The position numbers and the translations under genes were made by a program. 64,000 nt of DNA from Polyangium jinanense (GTDB taxonomy: Bacteria; Myxococcota; Polyangia; Polyangiales; Polyangiaceae), in NCBI RefSeq assembly GCF_028435365.1, contig NZ_JAGTJJ010000055.1, positions 1 to 64,000 of the forward strand. Reading direction: 5' to 3'. Numbering within the stretch: position 1 is the stretch's first letter; the number at the start of each line of letters is the position of its first letter. The notes beneath the pieces are model-generated. The model was not told the DNA's origin and searched no databases. It saw only the letters and a list, made by a program, of their open reading frames with translations. This document shows, piece by piece, positions 34,978-43,405 of the stretch.

Positions 34978-35245
34978 CGTTCGACGCGCCGTCCAGCCCT
35001 CCAAGGAAGCCCGTCCGCCCGACTACTCGCCTAGGACCACGTCCGATCACCGAGGCCCTAGGCCCCCTACCGGCATCCAGACCCAAGGGTCCGCTGAGTG
35101 GATGCTGGTAGGGGGCTTTAGGGCCAAAAGAACATCGGGCGCGGGGACGCATGGGGGAACGAACTCCGCCACGGCGGAACGCCGCAGCATGGTGGGCTCG
35201 GGCGGACGGACCTCCTTGCAAGGCTGGACGCAAGCGCGTCGAACG
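34978..35245 (-). ncRNA. Retron msr-msd noncoding RNA
   Basis: The 355-base gap ahead of the RT has the layout of a retron RNA read on the minus strand. The 5' arm a1 (35197-35245) and 3' arm a2 (34978-35023) are imperfect inverted repeats of about 45 bases sharing CGTTCGACGCGC, CGTCCAGCC and CCGTCCGCCCGA. Right after a1 comes an AGC (35196-35198) whose G is a candidate branch point, then an msr hairpin CGGCG-GAA-CGCCG (plus-strand letters, 35172-35184). The msd is a 72-base hairpin, 35054-35125, with arms of 26-27 bases and a loop containing GACCCAAGGGTC. The RT start lies 71 bases beyond a2. Confidence 0.85.
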
Positions 35246-35262
35246 AGACGACAAGACCATTC

Positions 35263-37371
35263 CTACAACGACTTCCTACCAAGAAGCCAGGCCAGACAGA
35301 GGACGGATGCACGCTCGGCACGGAACCGATCCGCGACGCGCTTCACCTCGGCGAGCACGTCAGGCGGCAGCGCAAGCCGCTCCTCCACGGCATCCGCCGG
35401 CGTACGGGTGGCGAGCAAACGCGCAAGCGTGACGTCCGCGAGCGCGAGCGCCGTGGTCCAAGATCGCTCCGCCTGAATCCGCGGCATGGCCACGTCCCAT
35501 GCCTGCTCCAGCACCCGCGAAACCGTGGTGTTCTTCCGGTTCGCGGTCTTGCGGATGTCGTCGAGGATCTGGCGCGGAATCGGAAAACTCTCGCCCGACG
35601 ACCACTTCGAAGCCTTCGCCGGCTCCGGCGCAGGCTCGGGCTTCGGCGCCTGCGGCAGCGCGCGACTCGATAGCACCATCTTGAGCGCGAGCAGATGCCG
35701 GCAAGGCCCGGCGCGAAGCCCGCTCTTGTAGAAGTACGAGCACGAGCACTTCGCCTTCTTGATGGCGAGATCCTCGTCGAAGATCGCCTCGCAGCCCGTG
35801 CCCTTCGCCTTGCCGACGACCGCGCGCCGGCCGTCCGAAAGCAGCTCGTCGCGATCGATCGTCACCGCGTTGCCCCGCGCCATCGCGCGGCCCTCGACGA
35901 GCTCCGGATGCTCCGGCCCGATCAACGCCTCGCTCAGCACGGCGGGCATGACCTGCCGATAGCGATACACGCGATCGGCATGGTCGTAGATGAGCTGCCC
36001 ACGCTTCGCGAGCTGGTGCAGCGCGGGCACGAGGCTCTCCTCGGACGCGCCCGTCGCCGCGGCGATCGCGGGCAAGGTCGCGCGCTGTTCGTTCTGGAGG
36101 AACCGATCGGCCTGCACCATCGTGCGCGCATCCGGCTCCCACGCGCCCGCGAGCAGATCGAGCCCCGAGCCGCTCGTCCAATCGTTGGTGGTCCAACCGC
36201 TCAGCGCGAGCACGAGCCGCATGTCGCCCATGTGCGCGATCCAGATGCTCGGCAAACCCGATCCGAGCAGCCGCACCTCGACGCGGTCCGTGAGCGGCAG
36301 GACGCGGGCGAGCGCGAAAAGCCGCCGCCGGCCCCAGATCTTGACCTCCTCGGAGATCTCACGGCCCACGGGCGCCGAGCGATACGGGCCGAGCTTGCCG
36401 CCCGCGCCATGGCCGCCAATCTCGAGCCCGCCGTCGTACACAGGACCGCGCGACTGGATCTCGATCCCCCACGGATCGAGGATGATCTTCGGCGCCTTGC
36501 CCGGCGTGAGCACGAACCGGATGCTGCGCGGCCCGCTCTTCTCACGATGGCGCTTCAGGTGCGCGAGGATCGCGTACACGACCTCGACAGGCAGATCCAC
36601 GCGGCGACTCGGCAAGCACGTCGAGGCCTGGATCTGACCGAATCCACGCAGCCACGAGGGCGGCAGATCGATCTTCTCCTCGCGGTAGTCCGCCATGCCC
36701 TCGACCTTCACGTCGAAGCCGGCCGGATCCACGGAGAGGCGCGTCTTCCGGTAGCTCCGTAGCGTCTGGAAGTGCTCGTAGAGCGCGATCGAGTAGTCGA
36801 CGTTCGTCGTGCCGAGCCCCGCCTCCTGCGAGCCCACGAACGAGTCGCGGTCCACGGACAAACAGCCGTAGCTCGACTCGTCCTTGGAAAAACACTCGAA
36901 GAAGACCACGTCGGGCGCGACGGTGACGACCGGATCACACGGCACGAGGTGGCGGAAGAGCTCGGGATCGTTCCGCGCGAGCTCGTTCGCCCACTTGACG
37001 CGCGCGTCCCAGTAGAGGCGATGCATCTTGCGGAAATCGGAATCGAGGTTCGGCGGGATCGGCTCCTTCGCAAGGCGCGCGAGCTCGGCCCGCTTCGCCT
37101 GATCGAAGAGCTGCGCCTTGATCTCGGCCTCGCGCTCTTCCTCGGCCTTCTTCCACGCCTGGTACGCGGTCTTGTCCTTCTTGCGGAACTTGAGGTCGCC
37201 GACGACCACGTCGTGCAGCGCGCTCATGGCCTCGCGGAAGCGGATCGCGTCCTTGAGCTCCGCGTCGAAGAAGGTCTTCGGCCGCGCGAGGTTCGGGGAA
37301 AAACGCACGAGCAGGCTTTGCGCCGCCCCGAGCACAGAGCTCTTGCCCAGATAACGGAGATCGACGTTCAC
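35263..37371 (-). CDS. SWIM zinc-finger protein upstream of retron
   Basis: A 702-residue protein with a SWIM zinc finger at about residues 538-562: CSC then, 12 residues later, CRH (CSCSYFYKSGLRAGPCRHLL). SWIM fingers mediate DNA or protein contacts. The first 500 residues have no recognised enzyme motif; they include a charged helical stretch (KKAEEEREAEIKAQLFDQAK) and mixed beta segments (VVFFECFSKDESSYGCLSVD). The GTG start at 37369-37371 overlaps the HEAT gene stop (GTGA). The retron RNA lies directly downstream (18 bases from its stop to a1), so it belongs to the retron operon. Possible role: retron accessory or effector; not proven. Confidence 0.85.
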   Translation of the reverse strand: MNVDLRYLGKSSVLGAAQSLLVRFSPNLARPKTFFDAELKDAIRFREAMSALHDVVVGDLKFRKKDKTAYQAWKKAEEEREAEIKAQLFDQAKRAELARLAKEPIPPNLDSDFRKMHRLYWDARVKWANELARNDPELFRHLVPCDPVVTVAPDVVFFECFSKDESSYGCLSVDRDSFVGSQEAGLGTTNVDYSIALYEHFQTLRSYRKTRLSVDPAGFDVKVEGMADYREEKIDLPPSWLRGFGQIQASTCLPSRRVDLPVEVVYAILAHLKRHREKSGPRSIRFVLTPGKAPKIILDPWGIEIQSRGPVYDGGLEIGGHGAGGKLGPYRSAPVGREISEEVKIWGRRRLFALARVLPLTDRVEVRLLGSGLPSIWIAHMGDMRLVLALSGWTTNDWTSGSGLDLLAGAWEPDARTMVQADRFLQNEQRATLPAIAAATGASEESLVPALHQLAKRGQLIYDHADRVYRYRQVMPAVLSEALIGPEHPELVEGRAMARGNAVTIDRDELLSDGRRAVVGKAKGTGCEAIFDEDLAIKKAKCSCSYFYKSGLRAGPCRHLLALKMVLSSRALPQAPKPEPAPEPAKASKWSSGESFPIPRQILDDIRKTANRKNTTVSRVLEQAWDVAMPRIQAERSWTTALALADVTLARLLATRTPADAVEERLALPPDVLAEVKRVADRFRAERASVLCLAWLLGRKSL

Positions 37372-39074
37372 GCCCTCTCCTCCTGGAAGAGCGAGAGCTC
37401 CGGCAACTTGCGCCCGATCGCGCTGCGAAGCGCGGGAGCCTGGAAAGCCGCGCGCGAGACGGCCGCGAGTGCCGCACGCCGCTCCGGCGGACGCACGCTG
37501 CGCAGCGCATACCCGAAGAGCCCCACGAGCGGCTCGGCCTCGGCGGGGTGCGAAACGATGCGCGCCGCGATCTGCGAGAGCGCCGTACGCTTCTGCTTCG
37601 AACCGCGGTGCACCGCGAGGATCGTCGTCGCCCAGATCCGCTCGAGCGTCGCCGGCCCGAGCGCCTTCTCGCGCTGCACGAGGTGCGCGAGCAGGAACGC
37701 GCGCACGTCGTCGTACGGGCTCTCCGCGAGCGCCGACCAGAGCGCCGGATCGTCCTTGAAGCGCACGTCGCGCTCGAAGAGCTGGAGGGCCTCGCGCCGC
37801 ACGTCGTCGTACCGCGCGTCCACGAGATCCCGGACGTGCGTCATGCGCGTATCCTTGGAGGTCGAAAGGATCGACACGACCCACTTCGCCGCGGCCTCGC
37901 GCACGCGCGGCGCGCGCGCCGAAGCGAGCCGCAGGACCGACTCGATGGTCTTGATCCCGGCCGTCTTCTTGGTCATGGCCCAGTCGAGCCCGAGCTCGGC
38001 GACGGGCGCGATCGGCGAGCACGCGAGATCCACGCACTGATCGAGCGTGAGCCGCGCCGGCGAGACGTGCTTCTTGATGGCTTCACAGAGGAAACCGAGC
38101 GCCGTGGGGTTGTCGATCTGGAGCAACTCCAGCCACTCGGCCACGGAGAGGCTCGAAATGCCCTCGGCCGTGCGCAGGAGATCGGCCGCGAAGACCTGCA
38201 CTTCCTCGTTCGGGCTCGCGATGAGCGGACGCAGGCGCGACATCGTCAGCGTGCCGAGCTCGCGCGGGTACCACGCCTTGAGGATCTGCACCGCGAACAC
38301 GCGCACCGTGCGGCTCTTCGCGGTCGTCACGAGCGCGAGCACGTCCTCGAACGAGCCCTTCCACGCCTCGGGCCAGAGCGGCGCGGGTTCGAGCTCCGCG
38401 AGCGAATGGCCCTTCGCCACGCGGATGCCATCGGGGTGCCGATCGAGCACGGGCGAGCCGTGGTAGAGCGCGTGGAGCAAGCTCCAGGCGTCGAGCAGAC
38501 GCTCGGGTTTGTCCAGGTGATCGTCGCGGTAGAGCACGAGCGTCTTGCGGATCGCCTTGCCGTACCGGACGGGATCCTTGCGCCCGATGTCGCGGAAGTA
38601 GCGAAGCACGCGACGGCGTAGGTAGTCGCGCGTGGCCTTCGAGAAGTGCGGCGCGCTGTCGTTGCGGCCCCAGAAGCGGGCCGGGTGTTTGCCCGTGCCC
38701 ACGAGCGTGCGCACCTTCAGCGACTGCCGACTCGACCAGTCGTAGCGCTGCTTCTCCACGAGCTTGCGCTCCACGAGCCGGTCGAAAGCGACCATGAAGT
38801 GACCGACGAGCTCGTCGTCGTGCGCCTTCTCGGCGAGCTTGAAGAGGCTCTTCACGAGCGGCCGATGGTGCGGCCTGTCGCAGCCGTCGGCGATGTACGC
38901 GACGAGCGTGCGGCGCGCGAACGGCCGGCTGTCCTTCATCCACCGATCGGCGAGGGATTTGAGCTTCTTGCCGGCCGTGAGCGAGAGGACCTCGTCGACG
39001 TAACGGTCGTCGCCCGCCTCCCAGTATTCGTCGAGGAGAAGGTTCGATCCGGTCCGCGTGCGCGCGTTCGCCAT
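37368..39074 (-). CDS. HEAT-repeat protein, first gene of retron operon
   Basis: A 568-residue all-helical protein built of repeated helix pairs: LASARAPRVREAAAKWVVSI, LVDARYDDVRREALQLFERD, LAESPYDDVRAFLLAHLVQR show the Asp/Val-Arg pattern of HEAT repeats in the C-terminal half. The N-terminal half has other helices (YLRRRVLRYFRDIGRKDPVR). HEAT scaffolds bind proteins or nucleic acid. The ATG at 39074 is chosen; the frame is open further upstream but crosses into the divergent gene. Translation is coupled to the SWIM gene by a 4-bp overlap. Together with the SWIM gene and the RT it forms a probable three-protein retron locus. Confidence 0.85.
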   Translation of the reverse strand: MANARTRTGSNLLLDEYWEAGDDRYVDEVLSLTAGKKLKSLADRWMKDSRPFARRTLVAYIADGCDRPHHRPLVKSLFKLAEKAHDDELVGHFMVAFDRLVERKLVEKQRYDWSSRQSLKVRTLVGTGKHPARFWGRNDSAPHFSKATRDYLRRRVLRYFRDIGRKDPVRYGKAIRKTLVLYRDDHLDKPERLLDAWSLLHALYHGSPVLDRHPDGIRVAKGHSLAELEPAPLWPEAWKGSFEDVLALVTTAKSRTVRVFAVQILKAWYPRELGTLTMSRLRPLIASPNEEVQVFAADLLRTAEGISSLSVAEWLELLQIDNPTALGFLCEAIKKHVSPARLTLDQCVDLACSPIAPVAELGLDWAMTKKTAGIKTIESVLRLASARAPRVREAAAKWVVSILSTSKDTRMTHVRDLVDARYDDVRREALQLFERDVRFKDDPALWSALAESPYDDVRAFLLAHLVQREKALGPATLERIWATTILAVHRGSKQKRTALSQIAARIVSHPAEAEPLVGLFGYALRSVRPPERRAALAAVSRAAFQAPALRSAIGRKLPELSLFQEERA

Positions 39075-39251
39075 GCGAGGGCCGAAACGATAGGCAAGTC
39101 GGACGCGCGCGGTCAAGGGGCACGGCCTTCGCGCCGCAACGACCCCCCCCAAAGCCCCCGACCATTTCCACCCCCGCTTCCAATCTTCCACCCGAACGGT
39201 TCGTCCACGATCCGCGTTGAGCGCGCGCGACCGATCCTTTACGGTGTCTTC

Positions 39252-40601
39252 ATGAGAGCGCTTCGATTCTCGCCTGGGACGCTTGCCATTCCCCTCGTCT
39301 CGCTCCTCACCGCAGCCGGCTGCGGCAGCGGGGGCGATACCGATCCACTCTTCAACAACCCGACAGGCTCGAGCAGCGGCACGTCGGTGGGCGGCTCCGG
39401 CGGCTCCGGCGGCGCCGGGGGTGACGGCGGCGCGAGCGCCGGCGGAATGGGCGGCACGGGTGGGGACGGTGGAATCGGCGGCTCGGGCGGCGCCGGTGCC
39501 GGCGGAAACGGCGGCTCGGGCGGCTCCGGCGGCGGCGCTCCGGCGTGCGCGCCCGAGGGGCCGTTCGACGGCGCGCCCGTGGAGGCCCAGGCCGGGCAAT
39601 GGACGTGGGTGCCGGTCCCCGAGGCGAAATGCCGGGGCGGCAGCTCCACCGGCTTCGGCGTCCGCATCAACCCGGAATCGACGAAGCTCGTCATCTTCCT
39701 CGAGGGCGGCGGCGCGTGCTTCAACGGCACCACGTGCAACCTCAACCCGAGCTCCTTCGGGGAGAACAACTTCAACAACTGGAAAAACAACGGCGGCAAC
39801 AACGGCATCTTCAGCACGTCGAACGCCGCGAACGCCGTCAAGGACTGGAGCTTCGTCTACGTTCCCTATTGCACGGGCGACGTGCACGCCGGCAATGCCC
39901 CGGACGCCGACGTGCCGGGCGGCCTCTCCCCGAAGGGCCAGCAGTTCGTCGGGTACGCGAACATCGGCCATTACCTGAAGCGCATCATCCCCACGTTCAA
40001 GGGCGTGACCGAGGTCCTGCTCACGGGCGTGAGCGCGGGCGGGTTCGGCGCATTCTACAATTACGATCGCGTGGCGCAGGCATTCTGCCCCACGCCCGTC
40101 GCGCTGATCGACGACTCGGGCCCCCCGATGGGCGACACCTACATGTCGCCCTGCCTGCAGCAGCGCTGGCGCGAGCTCTACAACTTCGCGGACACGCTGC
40201 CCGCCGACTGCGTCGAATGCACGCTCCCGAACGGCGGCGGCCTCGCCAATGCCTGGAAGCTCCTTGGCCAGAAATACCCCGACGCCTCGCTCGGGCTCGT
40301 CTCGTCCGACAAGGACGGCACGATCTCGCAATTCTATGGCTACGGGAAAAACGACTGCCAGAACATCGACGGCCTCTTCCCGTCGTCGCTCAGCGGCGCC
40401 GAATACACGGCGGGCCTCGAGGAGATCCGCGAGAGCTTCCTCAAGCAATCGCCCGCGTGGAGCAGCTATTTCGTGAGCGCGACGACCCACACCTACCTCG
40501 GCGGCAATGGTTATTACAACACCAACGTGGATGGTACGGCGTTGACCGGCTGGGTGAAGGGCATCGTCGACGGCGCGGATGCCACCCACATCGGCCCGTA
40601 A
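39252..40601 (+). CDS. Pectin acetylesterase-like lipoprotein (Notum family)
   Basis: A lipoprotein signal (LTAAGC) is followed by a 65-residue Gly/Ser linker and a hydrolase domain of about 360 residues. The domain has CRGGSSTGFGVRINPESTKL, the oxyanion region VIFLEGGGACFNGTTC, the nucleophile elbow LLTGVSAGGFGAFYNYDRVA with GxSxG, an acid in ALIDDSGPPMGD and a C-terminal His in SATTHTYLGG. This is the pectin acetylesterase/Notum family of extracellular serine esterases. It probably removes acyl groups from polysaccharides or surface molecules at the outer membrane. It is divergent from the retron operon over 177 bases. Confidence 0.88.
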   Translation: MRALRFSPGTLAIPLVSLLTAAGCGSGGDTDPLFNNPTGSSSGTSVGGSGGSGGAGGDGGASAGGMGGTGGDGGIGGSGGAGAGGNGGSGGSGGGAPACAPEGPFDGAPVEAQAGQWTWVPVPEAKCRGGSSTGFGVRINPESTKLVIFLEGGGACFNGTTCNLNPSSFGENNFNNWKNNGGNNGIFSTSNAANAVKDWSFVYVPYCTGDVHAGNAPDADVPGGLSPKGQQFVGYANIGHYLKRIIPTFKGVTEVLLTGVSAGGFGAFYNYDRVAQAFCPTPVALIDDSGPPMGDTYMSPCLQQRWRELYNFADTLPADCVECTLPNGGGLANAWKLLGQKYPDASLGLVSSDKDGTISQFYGYGKNDCQNIDGLFPSSLSGAEYTAGLEEIRESFLKQSPAWSSYFVSATTHTYLGGNGYYNTNVDGTALTGWVKGIVDGADATHIGP

Positions 40602-40682
40602 CGAAACGGCACACGGAGCAACTTTCCGCTCTTACCGAATTTTCCGGGTGCCAGTGACGGCCCCCTGGACTATGTTCCGCGC

Positions 40683-41279
40683 ATGAACAGCACGCGCACC
40701 CATTTCCGCCGCGTCGCGGTCTACTGCGGGTCCTCCGGCGGCGTCGGGACTCATTACCTCGACGCCGCCCGCGCGGCCGGCGCCTACCTCGCCGAGCGCG
40801 GCATCGATCTCGTCTACGGCGGCGGTCGCGTCGGCATGATGGGCGCCGTCGCCGAAGGCGCGCTCATGAAAGGTGGCAAGGTCTACGGCGTCATCCCCGA
40901 AAAGCTCAAGACCCGCGAGCTCGCGCACGAGGGCCTCACCGAGCTCTTCATCGTCGACAGCATGCACGCCCGCAAGACCATGATGGCCTCGATGGCCGAC
41001 GCCTTCGTCGCCCTCCCCGGCGGCTGGGGCACGCTCGAAGAGGTCTTCGAGGTCGTGACCTGGTCGCAGCTCAACTATCACAAGAAGCCCGTCGGCCTGC
41101 TCAACGTGCGCGGCTACTACGACCACCTCGTCGCATTCCTCGATCACGCGATGGCCGAGGGCTTCATTCGCCCCATTCATCGCCCCCTCTGCGCGTCGGC
41201 CGATTCGATGGACGCGCTCCTCGACCGCCTCTCGAAGCTCCAGATTCCCGATATCGGCCGGTGGATCGACAAACCTTGA
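40683..41279 (+). CDS. LOG-family phosphoribohydrolase-like protein
   Basis: A 198-residue protein with the signature PGGWGTLEEVFEVVTW (PGGxGTxxE), VYCGSSGG at the nucleotide-binding end and SMHARKTMMASMADAF between. This is the TIGR00730/LOG family of cytokinin riboside 5'-monophosphate phosphoribohydrolases, here probably a general nucleotide 5'-monophosphate nucleosidase. Length is typical (about 190). It is followed 34 bases later by the UbiB/ABC1 gene in the same direction, so the pair may be co-transcribed. Confidence 0.92.
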   Translation: MNSTRTHFRRVAVYCGSSGGVGTHYLDAARAAGAYLAERGIDLVYGGGRVGMMGAVAEGALMKGGKVYGVIPEKLKTRELAHEGLTELFIVDSMHARKTMMASMADAFVALPGGWGTLEEVFEVVTWSQLNYHKKPVGLLNVRGYYDHLVAFLDHAMAEGFIRPIHRPLCASADSMDALLDRLSKLQIPDIGRWIDKP

Positions 41280-41313
41280 ACCGAGCCCGTCCGATCCCCA
41301 CACCTCCGCCCCG

Positions 41314-42600
41314 ATGACCGACGAACGAAAGATCCCGGAAGGACGCCTGGGAAGGCTGGCGCGGCTCGCCGCCGTCGGGGCCCGCACGGGCGCGAGCATG
41401 CTCCGCGGCACGTCAGCGGCGGACGCGGCCGCGAACAAGGCCGCCGAGATGCTCGGCACGCTCCGCGGGCTCGCCGCGAAAGCCGGCCAGATGGCGAGCT
41501 ACGTGGACGGCATGGTCCCCGAGGCGCAACGCGAGGCCTACGAGACGGCCATGCGCAAGCTCCGCAATGCGGCGCCGACCTCGTCCCCCGTGGCCATCCG
41601 CACCCGGGTCGAGGAGGAGCTCGGGGCGCCGATCGACAAACTCTTCGCCGAATGGGACGAGCAGCCGTTCGCGAGCGCCTCGATCGGCCAGGTGCACCGG
41701 GCGCGGCTCGGCAACGGCCGCGAGGTCGCCGTCAAGGTGCAGCACCCCGGCATCGAGAAGGCCGTCGAGAGCGATCTCGAAAATGCCGACGTCCTCGGCG
41801 GGATGGTCGCGGTGCTCGGGCCGAAGCGCCTGGAGCCCAAGGCCGTGCTCGCCGAGCTCCGGGCGCGCTTCACCGAGGAGCTCGATTACGAGCTCGAAGC
41901 CCGGAGGCAGCGGGCGTTCACGGCGCTGCACCAGGGCGACCGGTCGATCCGCATTCCCGAGGTCATCGCCGAGCGATCGAGCAAACGCGTGCTCACGAGT
42001 GAGCTCGTGGCCGGAAAAACCCTGGAAGAGGCCTGCGAGGCGGACCAGGCCATCCGCGAGCGTTATGCGGACACGCTCTGGCGGTTCGTCTTCAAGGGCA
42101 ACCTCGTCGGCGGCATGTTCAACGCCGACCCGCACCCCGGCAATTACCTCTTCCAGGACGACGGCTCGATCATCTTCCTCGATTTCGGCTGCGTGCAGCC
42201 CATCGAGGGCGAGCGCCTCACGCTCGCACGAAACCTCCACCTCGCGGCACTCCGTCGGGACGAACCGGCGTTCGGCGACATCGCCACGAAGATCCTCCTC
42301 ACCGAGGGCGGGGTCTACGAGCGAATGGCGGTCGCCTACTCGCGCCGCTGCTTCGAGCCGATTTTCGCCTCGCCCTTCCGGATCACGCGGCCCTACGCAG
42401 CGAGCCTGGTCGAGGGCATCCGGGAAATGAAGAACGAGGTGCTGTCCAAGAAGGACGGTAACTTCGTGCAGCTCCCGCCCGGCATGCTCTTCATGAACCG
42501 GCTCCAGTTCGGCTTTTATTCGGTCCTCGCCCGCCTCGACGTGACGATCGATTACGCGGCCGTGGAGGAGACGTTCCTGCGGGAGGCGGGGCTCGTCTGA
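41314..42600 (+). CDS. UbiB/ABC1-family atypical kinase
   Basis: A 428-residue member of the ABC1/ADCK/UbiB family. The family-specific KxGQ segment is seen as LAAKAGQMASYVDGM near residue 55; SIGQVHRARLGNGREVAVKV supplies the Ala-rich nucleotide loop and Lys, FNADPHPGNYLF the catalytic-loop equivalent, and IIFLDFGCVQ the metal Asp. Such proteins are ATPase/kinases linked to isoprenoid quinone synthesis. No ubi or men genes are adjacent, so the specific role is open. No membrane helix is evident. Confidence 0.9.
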   Translation: MTDERKIPEGRLGRLARLAAVGARTGASMLRGTSAADAAANKAAEMLGTLRGLAAKAGQMASYVDGMVPEAQREAYETAMRKLRNAAPTSSPVAIRTRVEEELGAPIDKLFAEWDEQPFASASIGQVHRARLGNGREVAVKVQHPGIEKAVESDLENADVLGGMVAVLGPKRLEPKAVLAELRARFTEELDYELEARRQRAFTALHQGDRSIRIPEVIAERSSKRVLTSELVAGKTLEEACEADQAIRERYADTLWRFVFKGNLVGGMFNADPHPGNYLFQDDGSIIFLDFGCVQPIEGERLTLARNLHLAALRRDEPAFGDIATKILLTEGGVYERMAVAYSRRCFEPIFASPFRITRPYAASLVEGIREMKNEVLSKKDGNFVQLPPGMLFMNRLQFGFYSVLARLDVTIDYAAVEETFLREAGLV

Positions 42601-42654
42601 CGCAAGGGCCGTTGTGAAACGCGCCCGCCGGCTTATACTCCGCCGAGGTCCGTG

Positions 42655-43239
42655 ATGCAGAGGCTCCCCCTTCCCTTCCTCGCGCTCGCCCTTCTCGCAC
42701 CTGCTTCCTGCGGTTACGAGGAGCCGGACATGCCCTCCCAGGACACGCTCTACGACGAGCCGTGGAGGCCGAACGACTTCTTCCTGCAGGGCTCGGGCGG
42801 GCACGTCGTCAACGCGACGATCGGCGAGGGGACGGCGATCGGGCCGGTCGTCAACGTCGGCCTCTACGCCGAGGACGACGGCAAGGTCCTGCGCGGCCTC
42901 GTGCTCGGCAAAACGCTGAGCGCCTCCGTCCGCGGCTCCGAGGTCGTTGGGCTCTGGAGCGCCGAGCCGCTCCGGCTCCGCGTGACGCGCATGGAAAAGC
43001 GGCAGCACGTCGAGGGCCTGCTCCGCGGCCGCATCACCGATCTCTGGATCGGGCCCGAGGCGATCACGGGGACCGTCGGCCTCTGCGGGTTCGATCTCGC
43101 GAGGCGCGGGCACATTTACGAAGGGTCGCTACGTTGTGGAGGTTCGATGGAGCTCGTGAGCGTCCGAATCCCCGAGACGTTCGCGAGCTGGGGCGAAACC
43201 GCCTCGGCCGCGATGGTGGCCATGCTCCTGACGGGTTGA
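42655..43239 (+). CDS. Beta-rich lipoprotein, unknown
   Basis: A 194-residue lipoprotein (signal FLALALLAPAS, lipobox Cys in ASCGYE). The mature part is beta-rich, with LVLGKTLSASVRGSEVVGLW and ITGTVGLCGFDLARRGHIYE. A GTG three bases before the ATG could also serve as start. It ends 166 bases before a sigma factor gene, in which gap no feature was found. Function unknown. Confidence 0.65.
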   Translation: MQRLPLPFLALALLAPASCGYEEPDMPSQDTLYDEPWRPNDFFLQGSGGHVVNATIGEGTAIGPVVNVGLYAEDDGKVLRGLVLGKTLSASVRGSEVVGLWSAEPLRLRVTRMEKRQHVEGLLRGRITDLWIGPEAITGTVGLCGFDLARRGHIYEGSLRCGGSMELVSVRIPETFASWGETASAAMVAMLLTG

Positions 43240-43405
43240 GCGCCTGCACATCATTCGTATTCGACGCCTGGGGTAGCCCCCTCGCCCGAAATTCTTTTGT
43301 GCGCCCCCTTCCGGACGCGCGAGGGATGCTTACGTTCCGTAACCCCGGCGAGCATCACCCTCCGCCGCGTCTTTCGCCGGGCTGGACGCGGGCCTGGAGA
43401 CCACA

